This document shows positions 31,303 through 39,499 of a DNA stretch of 64,000 nucleotides, one piece after another. The DNA comes from Clostridium pasteurianum (GTDB lineage Bacteria; Bacillota; Clostridia; Clostridiales; Clostridiaceae). The position numbers and the translations under genes were made by a program. Below the pieces are notes generated by a model. The model was not told the DNA's origin and ran no database searches. It saw nothing but the letters and a program-made list of their open reading frames with translations. Positions within the stretch are counted from its first letter, which is position 1; each line of letters opens with the position of its first letter. The stretch covers positions 3,414,181 through 3,478,180 of the forward strand of contig NZ_MCGV01000001.1 in the NCBI RefSeq assembly GCF_001705235.1, read 5' to 3'.

Positions 31303-32742
31303 ATGGCTCAGTATAATAAGTTGACAGAAGAAATAATATCAAAATTACAGGAAGCAGCTCCAGGACATATTTTAACAGGTGATGATATAAATCCAGATTA
31401 TTGCCATGACGAAATGCCTATTTATGGGAAAAAAGATCCTCAAGTTGTATTAATGGCACATTCTACAGAGGAAGTTGCTGCAGTAGTAAAAATATGTAAT
31501 GAAAATAAGATACCAGTAACTCCAAGAGGGGCAGGAACAGGACTTGTAGGAGGAGCAGTTCCAGTTTTAGGAGGAGTTTTAATTGATATTACAAAGATGA
31601 ATAAAATACTTTCTTATGATATGGAAAATTTTGTTGTTCATGTACAGGCAGGGGTTTTGTTAAAAGATCTTGCAGAAGATTGTGCCAAACAAGGCTTATT
31701 ATATGCTCCAGATCCTGGCGAAAAGTCTGCTTGTTTAGGTGGGAATGTTTCAACAAATGCTGGGGGAATGAGAGCTGTTAAATATGGTGCAACACGTGAT
31801 TATGTACGTGCAATGACAGTTGTTCTTCCAACAGGAGAAATTACTCACTTTGGAGCTACAGTATCAAAAACAAGTTCAGGTTACAGCTTGCTAAATTTAA
31901 TGATTGGTTCAGAAGGTACTCTTGGAATTATTACAGAACTTACTTTGAAAACTATGCCAGCACCAAAGGTAGTTGCAAGTTTAATTATTCCCTTTGAAAA
32001 TTTAGATGATTGCATTTCTACTGTTCCTAAATTTAAAATGGAACACATGAATCCAGAAGCATTGGAATTTATGGAAAGAGAAATTGTTTTAGCCAGTGAA
32101 AGATATATTGGAAAAAGTGTATTCCCACAGGTAGTTGGGGGAGTAACTGCAAATGCATATTTACTTGTTACCATAGATGCAAATAATGAAGATGAATTAA
32201 ATGATCTTATTGAACAAGCCAGTGAAATAGTATTAGAGGCTGGAGCAATTGATGTTCTTGTAGCTGATACGCCTGCAAAAATAAAAGATGCATGGGCTGC
32301 ACGTTCTAGTTTCTTAGATGCAATTATGGCAGAAACAAAATTATTAGATGAATGTGATGTGGTAGTTCCAGTAAATAAAATTGCTTCTTATCTTGCTTTT
32401 GTAAATAAAACTGGTAAAGAGTGTGGAATAACTATTAGGAGTTTTGGACACGCAGGAGATGGAAATCTTCACATATATGAATGTAGTAATGATTTAGAAG
32501 AAGCAGAATTTAAAGCAAGAGTTAATAAATTCTTTAATATTATTTACAAAGAAGCAACAGAGTGTGGTGGTCTTGTTTCAGGAGAACATGGAATTGGCAG
32601 TGGAAAGATGAGCCATTTAGCAGATAGCGTTGGAGAAATAAATATGGAATTAATGAGAGGCATTAAAAAAGTCTTTGATCCAAATTCTATTATGAATCCA
32701 GGTAAAGTATGTTTACCATTAGATAATGCCCAATATAGATAA
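31303..32742 (+). CDS. lctD: FAD-dependent lactate dehydrogenase (GlcD family)
   Basis: 479 aa. FAD-binding PCMH domain with PRGAGTGLVGGAVPVLGG and NAGGMRAVKYG; FAD-linked oxidase C-terminal domain with RSFGHAGDGNLHIY and SGEHGIGSGK. Oxidises lactate to pyruvate and passes electrons to the neighbouring Etf. Stereospecificity is not certain from sequence; GlcD-type enzymes usually act on D-lactate. No iron-sulfur cysteines at the C-terminus. Confidence 0.87.
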   Translation: MAQYNKLTEEIISKLQEAAPGHILTGDDINPDYCHDEMPIYGKKDPQVVLMAHSTEEVAAVVKICNENKIPVTPRGAGTGLVGGAVPVLGGVLIDITKMNKILSYDMENFVVHVQAGVLLKDLAEDCAKQGLLYAPDPGEKSACLGGNVSTNAGGMRAVKYGATRDYVRAMTVVLPTGEITHFGATVSKTSSGYSLLNLMIGSEGTLGIITELTLKTMPAPKVVASLIIPFENLDDCISTVPKFKMEHMNPEALEFMEREIVLASERYIGKSVFPQVVGGVTANAYLLVTIDANNEDELNDLIEQASEIVLEAGAIDVLVADTPAKIKDAWAARSSFLDAIMAETKLLDECDVVVPVNKIASYLAFVNKTGKECGITIRSFGHAGDGNLHIYECSNDLEEAEFKARVNKFFNIIYKEATECGGLVSGEHGIGSGKMSHLADSVGEINMELMRGIKKVFDPNSIMNPGKVCLPLDNAQYR

Positions 32743-32770
32743 ACCGCTTTAACTATTAAAATTTATGTGC

Positions 32771-32800
32771 ACCAAGATGCCCAGAAGATGGCATTTTGGT
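32771..32800 (+). promoter_or_regulatory. intra-operon hairpin between lctD and the acyl-CoA dehydrogenase
   Basis: ACCAAGATGCC (32771-32781) pairs with GGCATTTTGGT (32790-32800), one G-T wobble, no T run after it. More likely an RNA processing or stability element than a terminator. Confidence 0.5.
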
Positions 32801-32888
32801 ACAAATAGATTTCAAGTTTTCAGAGGGTTTATCTTTAATGAAACGCAATTAATATACACATATAAGAAAGAGAAAGGTGGAAATTAAT

Positions 32889-34031
32889 ATGAATTTTAAA
32901 CAAGATGAAAATCATGAACAATTACAAGAAATGTATCGTGAGTTCGCAGAAAATGAGGTGAAAAAAATTGCAAAGGAAATTGATGAAAGCATGCGTTTTC
33001 CGAAAGAAAATGTAGAAAAAATGGCCGGAATGGGAATGCTTGGAATACCATTTCCGGAAGAATACGGTGGAGCTGGAATGGATACTTTAAGTTATGTACA
33101 ATGTGTAGAAGAATTATCTAAATGTTGTGCAACAACTGGTGTTATAGTGTCAGCACATACAAGTCTTTGTGCTACCCCAATTTATAAATTTGGTACAGAA
33201 GCTCAAAAAGAGAAATACTTAAAACCACTTGCTTCAGGTGAAAAATTAGGTGCTTTTGGACTTACAGAACCTTCTGCTGGAACTGATGCTTCTCTGCAAA
33301 AGACTACAGCAGTACTTGAAGGAGATCATTATGTACTAAATGGTAGCAAGATATTTATTACTAATGCAGGATATGCAGATGTATACATTATTTTTGCTAT
33401 GACAGATAAGAGTAAGGGAACAAAGGGAATTTCAGCATTTATCGTTGAAAAGGATTTCCCCGGTTTTTCTGTTGGAAATCATGAATTAAAGATGGGAATA
33501 CGTGCATCATCTACATGTGAGTTATTCTTTGATAATTGTATAGTTCCAAAGGAAAATCTTTTAGGAGAAGAAGGAAGAGGCTTTAATCTTGCAATGGCAA
33601 CTCTTGATGGAGGTCGTGTAGGTATTGCTGCGCAGGCTCTTGGTATTGCAGAAGGTGCAATAGATGAAACTGTTAAATATGTTAAAGAGCGTATTCAATT
33701 TGGAAGACCTATTTCAAAATTTCAAAATACACAATTTGAACTTGCAAAGATGCGTGCAAATACAGAAGCGGCAAAACTTTTAGTATATCAAGCTGCATGT
33801 GCAGAAGATGATAATGGAAGATTTTCACAGTATGCTGCTATGGCCAAGCTAGTTTCTTCTACAAATGCTAGTGATGTAACAAGACGTTGCTTACAATTAT
33901 TTGGTGGCTATGGATATACAAGTGATTACCCAATTGAAAGAATGATGCGTGATGCAAAAATAACAGAAATTTATGAAGGAACATCAGAAGTTCAAATGAT
34001 GGTAATTTCAGGATGGATGGGTGTTAAATAA
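32889..34031 (+). CDS. lctG: acyl-CoA dehydrogenase of the lactate operon (butyryl-CoA dehydrogenase-like)
   Basis: 380 aa from the ATG at 32889, with AAAGGTGG upstream; an in-frame GTG at 32877 overlaps that ribosome site. FAD-binding GAFGLTEPSAGTDAS and FITNAGYADVY, catalytic Glu in ITEIYEGTSEVQ. Related to but clearly different from the native Bcd. Lactate-utilising butyrate producers of the gut carry a similar dehydrogenase in their lct clusters, so it may receive lactate electrons directly. Arg is frequently CGT. Confidence 0.85.
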   Translation: MNFKQDENHEQLQEMYREFAENEVKKIAKEIDESMRFPKENVEKMAGMGMLGIPFPEEYGGAGMDTLSYVQCVEELSKCCATTGVIVSAHTSLCATPIYKFGTEAQKEKYLKPLASGEKLGAFGLTEPSAGTDASLQKTTAVLEGDHYVLNGSKIFITNAGYADVYIIFAMTDKSKGTKGISAFIVEKDFPGFSVGNHELKMGIRASSTCELFFDNCIVPKENLLGEEGRGFNLAMATLDGGRVGIAAQALGIAEGAIDETVKYVKERIQFGRPISKFQNTQFELAKMRANTEAAKLLVYQAACAEDDNGRFSQYAAMAKLVSSTNASDVTRRCLQLFGGYGYTSDYPIERMMRDAKITEIYEGTSEVQMMVISGWMGVK

Positions 34032-34062
34032 TAGATGTAATTAATTATACAGCAAGTTAGAT

Positions 34063-34116
34063 ATAAGAAATGTCCATGAATACTTTTAGTGAAAAGTATT
34101 TATGGACATTTCTTAT
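34063..34116 (+). terminator. strong hairpin ending the lactate operon
   Basis: A 25-bp stem, one G-T wobble (34063-34087 with 34092-34116), and a 4-nt AGTG loop. There is no long T run, so it may be an RNA 3' end protector as much as a terminator. Confidence 0.75.
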
Positions 34117-34120
34117 TGAG

Positions 34121-34380
34121 TTGAAAATCACTGGCTTATGCAAGTGTACAAAATGGCTTTAGCTTTGAACAGAAAAAACCACTATGATAAAATGAAAGCG
34201 ACTGACAATCGCAAAACAAATAAGTATAAAAGAATATATTGACCTGTTTACGGTTGAGCCAACGAAAGGTAGCAAATAGAACATCCACCCAATACGGTGT
34301 TCGTTGTAAAAGTTTTGCGATTGGCGGTTTTTTCAGAGAGCGAGTAGCGCTGACAGTATTATGCACTTATAGGGCTTAAT
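34121..34380. mobile_element. mobile-element-like remnant with nested inverted repeats
   Basis: Non-coding looking block of higher GC than its surroundings. Perfect 12-bp inverted repeat CAATCGCAAAAC (34206-34217) and GTTTTGCGATTG (34312-34323), flanked outside by GAAAAAACC and GGTTTTTTC. The minus strand can encode a peptide containing LLQRTPYWVDVLFATFRWLN, which from memory recurs as spurious small ORFs in many Firmicutes genomes. That suggests a widespread transferable DNA element rather than a gene. The rest of 34381-34531 is AT-rich leader for the next gene. Confidence 0.45.
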
Positions 34381-34531
34381 CAAGCCATCAAAATGAATAG
34401 TGTTGAAATAAATATTATTTGTTCCTAAAATTAACCAGATACTATATAATGGGATTAGGTTGTAATTGCAGATTTTTAGAAATTAAACTACTATTTAATT
34501 AGCCCAAATTTTTTTAAGAGGTTGTTTTATA

Positions 34532-34861
34532 ATGTTTGAAGATTTGTTTGATGAATTAGCGAGAAAATATAGTGAAGACTTTAATTGGTCGTTCATACCT
34601 TATACAAATAAGTATTTTATAGAAGAAGCAAAGCGTGAAATAAAAGAAGGGCATCCATTGTATGGAGAAATTATGTACTCAACAATTAAATGTGATTCTA
34701 ATGATGATGTTATGTATGTAATTAGTGAAGAGAGATATGTTATCATTCATTTAACTTATTCTAAAAATATAGATAATAGTTATCCTCATTTTATTTTATT
34801 ACCAAATGTTGAAGAGGCATTAATATATATTGAAAATAAATATTTAAAAGAATATATGTAA
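34532..34861 (+). CDS. small acidic protein, immunity-like
   Basis: 109 aa, no signal peptide or membrane segment. Aromatic and acidic, with a pattern of short alpha and beta segments (DDVMYVISEERYVIIHLTY) as in many small cytoplasmic immunity proteins of contact-dependent toxins. Family not identified. AAGAGGTTG precedes the ATG. First of five small genes with no recognised enzyme among them. Confidence 0.6.
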   Translation: MFEDLFDELARKYSEDFNWSFIPYTNKYFIEEAKREIKEGHPLYGEIMYSTIKCDSNDDVMYVISEERYVIIHLTYSKNIDNSYPHFILLPNVEEALIYIENKYLKEYM

Positions 34862-34892
34862 GTAAAATTAAATTCAATATTGATGTTAGAAG

Positions 34893-35306
34893 GTGATTAA
34901 AATAGGAAACTATACTGAAGTGAAGATAATAGATATGAAATGGCTTTCGGAGGAAGCAAATGAAGCAATTGTATCATTTAAGGTTAGCAATAAGGTATAC
35001 CAAGCATTTGGATGTCCTGTAGATTTTGAAGTAGGGAACTCTTATAAAGTGGAATTTGGCTTTATCGAAGGAGCAGATGTTCAATGGGATGCAATGTTTA
35101 ATGAAAATAAAGATAAAATTAAGGATTTAATTATTAAGCCAAGCAGTACATGGTCATATTCTGCTTACGGACAAGTATTGTCAGTTAATCCAGTTATAGT
35201 TGACTGTGGTATTGGAGAATTTGATATAGGATACCTTTCAAGAGATGAGAGGTTAATAGGAGAGTATATATTTTTTGATATCTCAAGGTTAGACATATAT
35301 GAATAG
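34893..35306 (+). CDS. small protein of unknown function with unclear start codon
   Basis: Up to 137 aa; mostly beta strand by appearance. The only standard start before the conserved-looking N-terminus (KIGNYTEVKIIDMKW) is a GTG at 34893, but the ribosome site AGAAGGTGA overlaps that codon. The best-spaced codon for it is an ATA at 34902. Either a rare start codon is used, or the start was mutated, or translation begins at the ATG 34935. Neighbours are other immunity-like genes. Confidence 0.55.
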   Translation: MIKIGNYTEVKIIDMKWLSEEANEAIVSFKVSNKVYQAFGCPVDFEVGNSYKVEFGFIEGADVQWDAMFNENKDKIKDLIIKPSSTWSYSAYGQVLSVNPVIVDCGIGEFDIGYLSRDERLIGEYIFFDISRLDIYE

Positions 35307-35370
35307 TTAGTTTGCACTTGAAAATAATATTCCAATTGAATTAAATAAATGATAGGAGAAGCGATATTAT

Positions 35371-36306
35371 ATGAGAGATACAAGAAAATATGGGAATCAA
35401 TATTATGCAGAATTATTTACAGTGGATGTAAAAAGTTATGAATATGTACGTTCTGTTGGCATTGATATGATTACAAATAAATATGTGACAGAATTTTCAA
35501 AATGTATAATGCGTTCTTTTGTAACTTATAGTAAAAATACATATACAGAGATAGACTATAAAAAGTACTTGGAATATTTGAAGCAGGCTTTGGTGAATGG
35601 AAACATATCAAAAGAACGTTATAATGATTTAAAACAGAAAGAAGAGCCTGATATAGCATTAGTAAATAATATAGAAAAATATTATGAAGGAATTGCAAAA
35701 CAAAATATTCAAGAAATGAAAAAGTGTATATGCATTCCATTAAATCTAAAGATAAGTGAAGAACATATATATAAGAATTATAAAGGTTTTTGTGATAAAA
35801 ACGATTTTCTTGAATTATATCTTAATCGTTATTCACAAAACCAAGGTTGGTGCGTTAGAATCGTGAAAAATGATGCAGGATACAAATTAAGTGTAATATA
35901 TAGTGCACATAAATTACCAGACATATACGAGAAAAAGGCTTATATGGAATTTATATTCAAATATAACGCCGATATTCATATTTATAGTGAGTGCGATGTG
36001 TATGAAAAGCAGATTGCCAAGTGGGAAAAGGATTATTTAATACATTTCCTTGAGAATGAACATTTTTATGAGTTGCTTGACACCAAGATGATTGTGGATA
36101 ATTCTAGAAGCATAGGTTGTACGGGACCTTGTGATATTAGGATAAAGTACGGAACAAAAGCAATTTTTTCAAATACTGAAAGGGTAATTCATGGTTATAC
36201 AGAAAATGATGATAAAAGTGCTTGTGGCATTGATTTTTATGGATTTATTCAGAAATGTTTAAATATAGCAAAGTATCAATCTAAGCTAGTGAATTATAAA
36301 AAATAG
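35371..36306 (+). CDS. hypothetical protein, 311 aa
   Basis: Soluble, rich in Tyr, Lys and Asp, no signal peptide. No motif recognised. Cys residues at KCICIPL and in IGCTGPCDIRI could form a metal or disulfide site. AGGAGAAGCG ribosome site. It lies mid-cluster between small unknown genes with gaps of 20-65 nt, suggesting one transcript. Confidence 0.6.
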   Translation: MRDTRKYGNQYYAELFTVDVKSYEYVRSVGIDMITNKYVTEFSKCIMRSFVTYSKNTYTEIDYKKYLEYLKQALVNGNISKERYNDLKQKEEPDIALVNNIEKYYEGIAKQNIQEMKKCICIPLNLKISEEHIYKNYKGFCDKNDFLELYLNRYSQNQGWCVRIVKNDAGYKLSVIYSAHKLPDIYEKKAYMEFIFKYNADIHIYSECDVYEKQIAKWEKDYLIHFLENEHFYELLDTKMIVDNSRSIGCTGPCDIRIKYGTKAIFSNTERVIHGYTENDDKSACGIDFYGFIQKCLNIAKYQSKLVNYKK

Positions 36307-36327
36307 TGTGAGTGAAGGGAATATCAT

Positions 36328-36774
36328 ATGATTGACAGGAAAAGTTTTTTAAAACTTAATTTTCATGGAGATGTGTTTAAGGAAATTAACAATATAATTT
36401 CAGATGAAAATGAACGGCTTAAAACAGTTCTGATTTTATCAAGTGAACAAGGTGATTACTATAAGAAGATATTTGATGCTAATTCCAATATTACATTTTG
36501 TTCACGAGAAGTGTTTGGCGACATTATTATAGATGATAATCATATTATTATTAAATGGAATTCACATGGACATGAAATAGAATTTTATTTTGAAGAATGT
36601 TGGGGAATTATTGAATTAACTATTGATACAGAAGAAGCTGGACTTACCATTAAAGAAATTGAAAAGGCATTTGAAAACTACTATGGAAGACAATTTTATT
36701 ATAATGTAAGTAGAGAGGAAACAGAATTAACTGGAAATATAAAGTACAGCTATATGCTTGAGATAAGCGAATAA
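36328..36774 (+). CDS. hypothetical protein, 148 aa, immunity-like
   Basis: Soluble and strongly acidic; the central part (DNHIIIKWNSHGHEIEFYFEECWGIIELTID) alternates strands. Size, charge and neighbourhood are those of polymorphic-toxin immunity proteins, but no family is recognised. It starts 22 nt after the previous stop. Confidence 0.58.
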   Translation: MIDRKSFLKLNFHGDVFKEINNIISDENERLKTVLILSSEQGDYYKKIFDANSNITFCSREVFGDIIIDDNHIIIKWNSHGHEIEFYFEECWGIIELTIDTEEAGLTIKEIEKAFENYYGRQFYYNVSREETELTGNIKYSYMLEISE

Positions 36775-36816
36775 ATTATTACATATAGCTAGAATAATTT
36801 GAATGGAGAAATTTAA

Positions 36817-37527
36817 ATGGGAATATTTTTTAATCGTAAAAAAGAAAAAAATTATAAGTCAAATATTGCGGTTGGACAACTAAATTTTGAAAATAATATG
36901 GATCGTAATGCAGCACTTATAATGATGGATGAAGGAGTGGACATTGATGGTGCTATAAATATTTGTCTTACACAAAAATCATTAGAAGAGGCTATTTTAT
37001 TATTAAGGCAGGAACATAAAAATGCTAAGTTCACTATGATAGAGGCGCCTGCTGGAATGATGCTAGACAATGTTATTCAGAAGGATTATAAGGCACTCAT
37101 TATACATGGACTTGCTGATAGGGTATTTACTGTAACGAAGGAAGATTTAATGCCAATTAAAGACTTCGTGGATAGTTTTTGCATTATGTATGCAGCAGTA
37201 CGAAATAAGATAACAAATGAAAAAGCATATGAACTTATGGCAAATAAAAATGTATATATTCTTGGTAATATGCCCACATCAAGTATGAAGACAGGTGATA
37301 CGTTTGGTGTTGTAACGATTAAAAGACAAAGACAGGATGGTACTCAGTATGAATCAATAAAAGCATTTTTAACAGAAAAAAATGCAGAGAAATATAACGC
37401 TAAAAATGATCCTATTAACGCATATAATATAAAAGAATTATGCAGATTTTGGAATGGTGAATTTGGTATTATTATAGAGCCACATGTTAATTACTGGATA
37501 GAGTTCAACGTGCCAAAAATCAAATAA
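36817..37527 (+). CDS. SseB-like protein
   Basis: 236 aa. A charged N-terminal tail, then a domain resembling SseB (enhanced serine sensitivity protein): KALIIHGLADRVFTVTKEDLMPIK, and a C-terminal half with AFLTEKNAEKYN, ELCRFW and GIIIEPHVNYWIEF. SseB-like domains often accompany type VII or polymorphic toxin immunity genes. Function is not known. Last gene of the cluster; terminator follows. Confidence 0.55.
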   Translation: MGIFFNRKKEKNYKSNIAVGQLNFENNMDRNAALIMMDEGVDIDGAINICLTQKSLEEAILLLRQEHKNAKFTMIEAPAGMMLDNVIQKDYKALIIHGLADRVFTVTKEDLMPIKDFVDSFCIMYAAVRNKITNEKAYELMANKNVYILGNMPTSSMKTGDTFGVVTIKRQRQDGTQYESIKAFLTEKNAEKYNAKNDPINAYNIKELCRFWNGEFGIIIEPHVNYWIEFNVPKIK

Positions 37528-37560
37528 TCGTAAATCAGTTGAAAATCAAATTTAATTCTT

Positions 37561-37610
37561 AATAGTGTATAGTTATTGATTGAAAAGTTAATAATTATGC
37601 ACTATTTTGT
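37561..37610 (+). terminator. terminator closing the small-gene cluster
   Basis: Arms 37561-37581 and 37586-37606 form a 21-bp stem with several G-T pairs; short T-rich tail. Confidence 0.6.
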
Positions 37611-37628
37611 TCTAAACTAAAATATAAA

Positions 37629-37657
37629 TTGACACATTAATGTAATAGATATAAACT
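37629..37657 (+). promoter_or_regulatory. promoter upstream of the DUF4867 gene
   Basis: TTGACA (37629-37634), 17-nt spacer, TAAACT (37652-37657). The leader to the start codon is about 165 nt and shows no clear regulatory fold. Confidence 0.6.
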
Positions 37658-37828
37658 AATAATGTACTATTTATGTTCGTATGCGTAAAAAATATTTTGA
37701 TAATATAAATTTGATTTTTACATATATGCCAGCAGAAGACAATTAAAACTCAACATTTATTGATTTTGAAAAGACATTAAAAATTGCTATCTAATAGCTT
37801 TTAAATAAATATTACAAAGGAGAAGATT

Positions 37829-38485
37829 ATGAATATAGATGAAATTATAAAAATTAATCCGAGCTTAAATATCAAAAAAGTGACAGATGAAAGTTTTTTA
37901 GAATATGGTAGAGTTCTAAAGGGAATTGACTGCAAGGACATAGTTAAATATGCTGAAACTAATTTAGAAATGTTAGAAAAGGGCACAAAATACACTGCCA
38001 GTGTAAAGGAACTGGAGGATTTTCCTATTAAAGATGAGCTTAAAAGTAAAATTTATGGTGGACTTGAAATACAAATAGGAAGCTGTCTTGGTAAAAATAA
38101 TTCTCTTACTGGCTTTGAATACCACCAAGGTAGTGAAACTGTAATAGCTGTAACTGATCTTATAATAATGGTTGGTAAACTTAGAGATATGAAGGGCAAT
38201 GATTATGATTCAAGCAATGTTGAAACTTTTTATGTTGAAAAAGGGCAGATTGTTGAAATGTATTCAAATACTCTGCACTATACACCATGCAATTCAGATG
38301 AAAAGGGTTTTATAAATCTTGTAGTACTTCTTAAAGGAACAAATACCCCTATAGAAAAAAGTGATAATAAGATATTAACTAAAAAGAATAAATATTTTAT
38401 TGCACATCCATCTAGAACGGACAAAATAAAAAGTGGTGCATATCCAGGATTTATTGGAGATATACCCACAGTTAAATTGATATAG
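37829..38485 (+). CDS. DUF4867 family protein (cupin-like)
   Basis: 218 aa soluble protein. GFEYHQGSETVIAVTDLI followed by FYVEKGQIVEMYSNTLHYTPC has the two-motif pattern of a cupin metal site (EYHxGSE and a later LHY). Proteins of this family often sit in sugar operons, but here it stands alone behind its own promoter. Strong ribosome site AAAGGAGA. Function not established. Confidence 0.65.
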   Translation: MNIDEIIKINPSLNIKKVTDESFLEYGRVLKGIDCKDIVKYAETNLEMLEKGTKYTASVKELEDFPIKDELKSKIYGGLEIQIGSCLGKNNSLTGFEYHQGSETVIAVTDLIIMVGKLRDMKGNDYDSSNVETFYVEKGQIVEMYSNTLHYTPCNSDEKGFINLVVLLKGTNTPIEKSDNKILTKKNKYFIAHPSRTDKIKSGAYPGFIGDIPTVKLI

Positions 38486-38519
38486 TATATAATATTTGTA
38501 AATGAAAGTATTTAAGAGG

Positions 38520-38558
38520 CTGCATAGGTTTTGAAAGCAAAATCTATGCAGTTTTTTA
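38520..38558. terminator. bidirectional terminator
   Basis: Stem CTGCATAGGTTTTG (38520-38533) with CAAAATCTATGCAG (38538-38551), AAAG loop, T run after. It separates the DUF4867 gene from the convergent amidase gene. Confidence 0.9.
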
Positions 38559-39089
38559 TATAACAATTTTTACATAATGATATTTAAATACTGGATATGA
38601 TCTTTGGTATGGAATGTTTACTGCATCATAAGTATGTTGGGTTACAAGAATTTCTCCCATGAAAAGATTTGTTACTATGCAGGAATGGAACATACGTCCC
38701 TTTTCATCTTGAAAAAATATAAGATCGCCTGGTTCGAGGTTTTCTGCACTGTTAGTTTCCACACCTTTTGCATATGGTGAATTCTTTTCTGCGTTTACCC
38801 TTAGATAATAGTAAAGTGAGTGAGCTGTTGCCCAGCATAATGACCAGGTATCTTTTAAAATAGTTGTACCATGTCTATACCACCAGGGTCTTGAAGTGTT
38901 AAATTCCATAGCTGCACCACCCGCTAAAAGACACTGTGAAATGAAATTTGAACAATCACCTCCATTATCGTTTATAAGTTTAAAATATCTATAATTAGGG
39001 TTGGGATTTAGACCATAGGTAAGTGCATAATTTACAGCGGAACTCCTTGAGTATCTATTTTGTTTTTGAAGGTTTGGTATATTATACAT
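38556..39089 (-). CDS. amidase-domain protein (Amidase_6, papain-like)
   Basis: 177 aa. Catalytic-type Cys in NGGDCSNFISQCLLAGGA and His in FHSCIVTN, with an intervening LEPGDLIFFQ strand, matching the putative amidase domain found at the C-terminus of many clostridial spore and cell-wall proteins. Here it is a stand-alone domain without signal peptide, so it may act in the cytoplasm or the forespore. Start after AAGGAAT. Confidence 0.8.
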   Translation of the reverse strand: MYNIPNLQKQNRYSRSSAVNYALTYGLNPNPNYRYFKLINDNGGDCSNFISQCLLAGGAAMEFNTSRPWWYRHGTTILKDTWSLCWATAHSLYYYLRVNAEKNSPYAKGVETNSAENLEPGDLIFFQDEKGRMFHSCIVTNLFMGEILVTQHTYDAVNIPYQRSYPVFKYHYVKIVI

Positions 39090-39246
39090 ATAAAATTCCT
39101 TAAAAGTAATATCATTATATACTATGATACAGGTAAGAAAATGTATATGATTAAGTTAATTTGAGTGTATATAACATTGCATTTTTTAAAAAAGTAATGT
39201 AATATAAAGCTATATTGAAAAAGGAAGTGTATTTTTGTGAGTGTGG

Positions 39247-39350
39247 TTTTTAACTAAGTAAATCAAAATTGAATTCTTAAAAAATTTGAAAAATGCCTAT
39301 TTAATTAGGTTTATTTCTTGTTGGATTTTTTAAGATGCACTTAGTTAAAA
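39247..39350. other. structured intergenic region upstream of the MutS2-like gene
   Basis: Perfect 12-bp terminal inverted repeat TTTTAACTAAGT (39247-39258) and ACTTAGTTAAAA (39339-39350), with a nested pair CTTAAAAAAT / ATTTTTTAAG and a central CCTATTTAATTAGG. It forms a 104-nt compound hairpin unrelated in sequence to elements E1-E6. Confidence 0.55.
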
Positions 39351-39410
39351 GAAATTCACAGATAAAAACTTATATAATCTATAGGTTTATTTATTTACAG
39401 TAAATTTAGG

Positions 39411-39446
39411 CTATAAGTGAAGGGTTCTTTGCTTATAGTCTTTTTT
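39411..39446 (+). terminator. terminator-like hairpin before the MutS2-like gene
   Basis: CTATAAG (39411-39417) pairs with CTTATAG (39432-39438), followed by a run of T. It sits 54 nt before the start codon, so it may be an attenuator or the end of an upstream transcript. Confidence 0.5.
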
Positions 39447-39499
39447 AATTGGGTTAATCCTAAAAAATCCTTCAAGTAGTGAATTGGAGGAGAAATAAA

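Noticed and set aside
34136-34366. 76-codon minus-strand frame in the mobile-like block
   Set aside because: The sequence seems familiar from many genomes, but as a by-product of a conserved DNA element; no ribosome site, so not called as a gene.
37681-37746. 21-codon peptide with an ATG in the DUF4867 leader
   Set aside because: No ribosome site and AT-rich chance composition; not supported.
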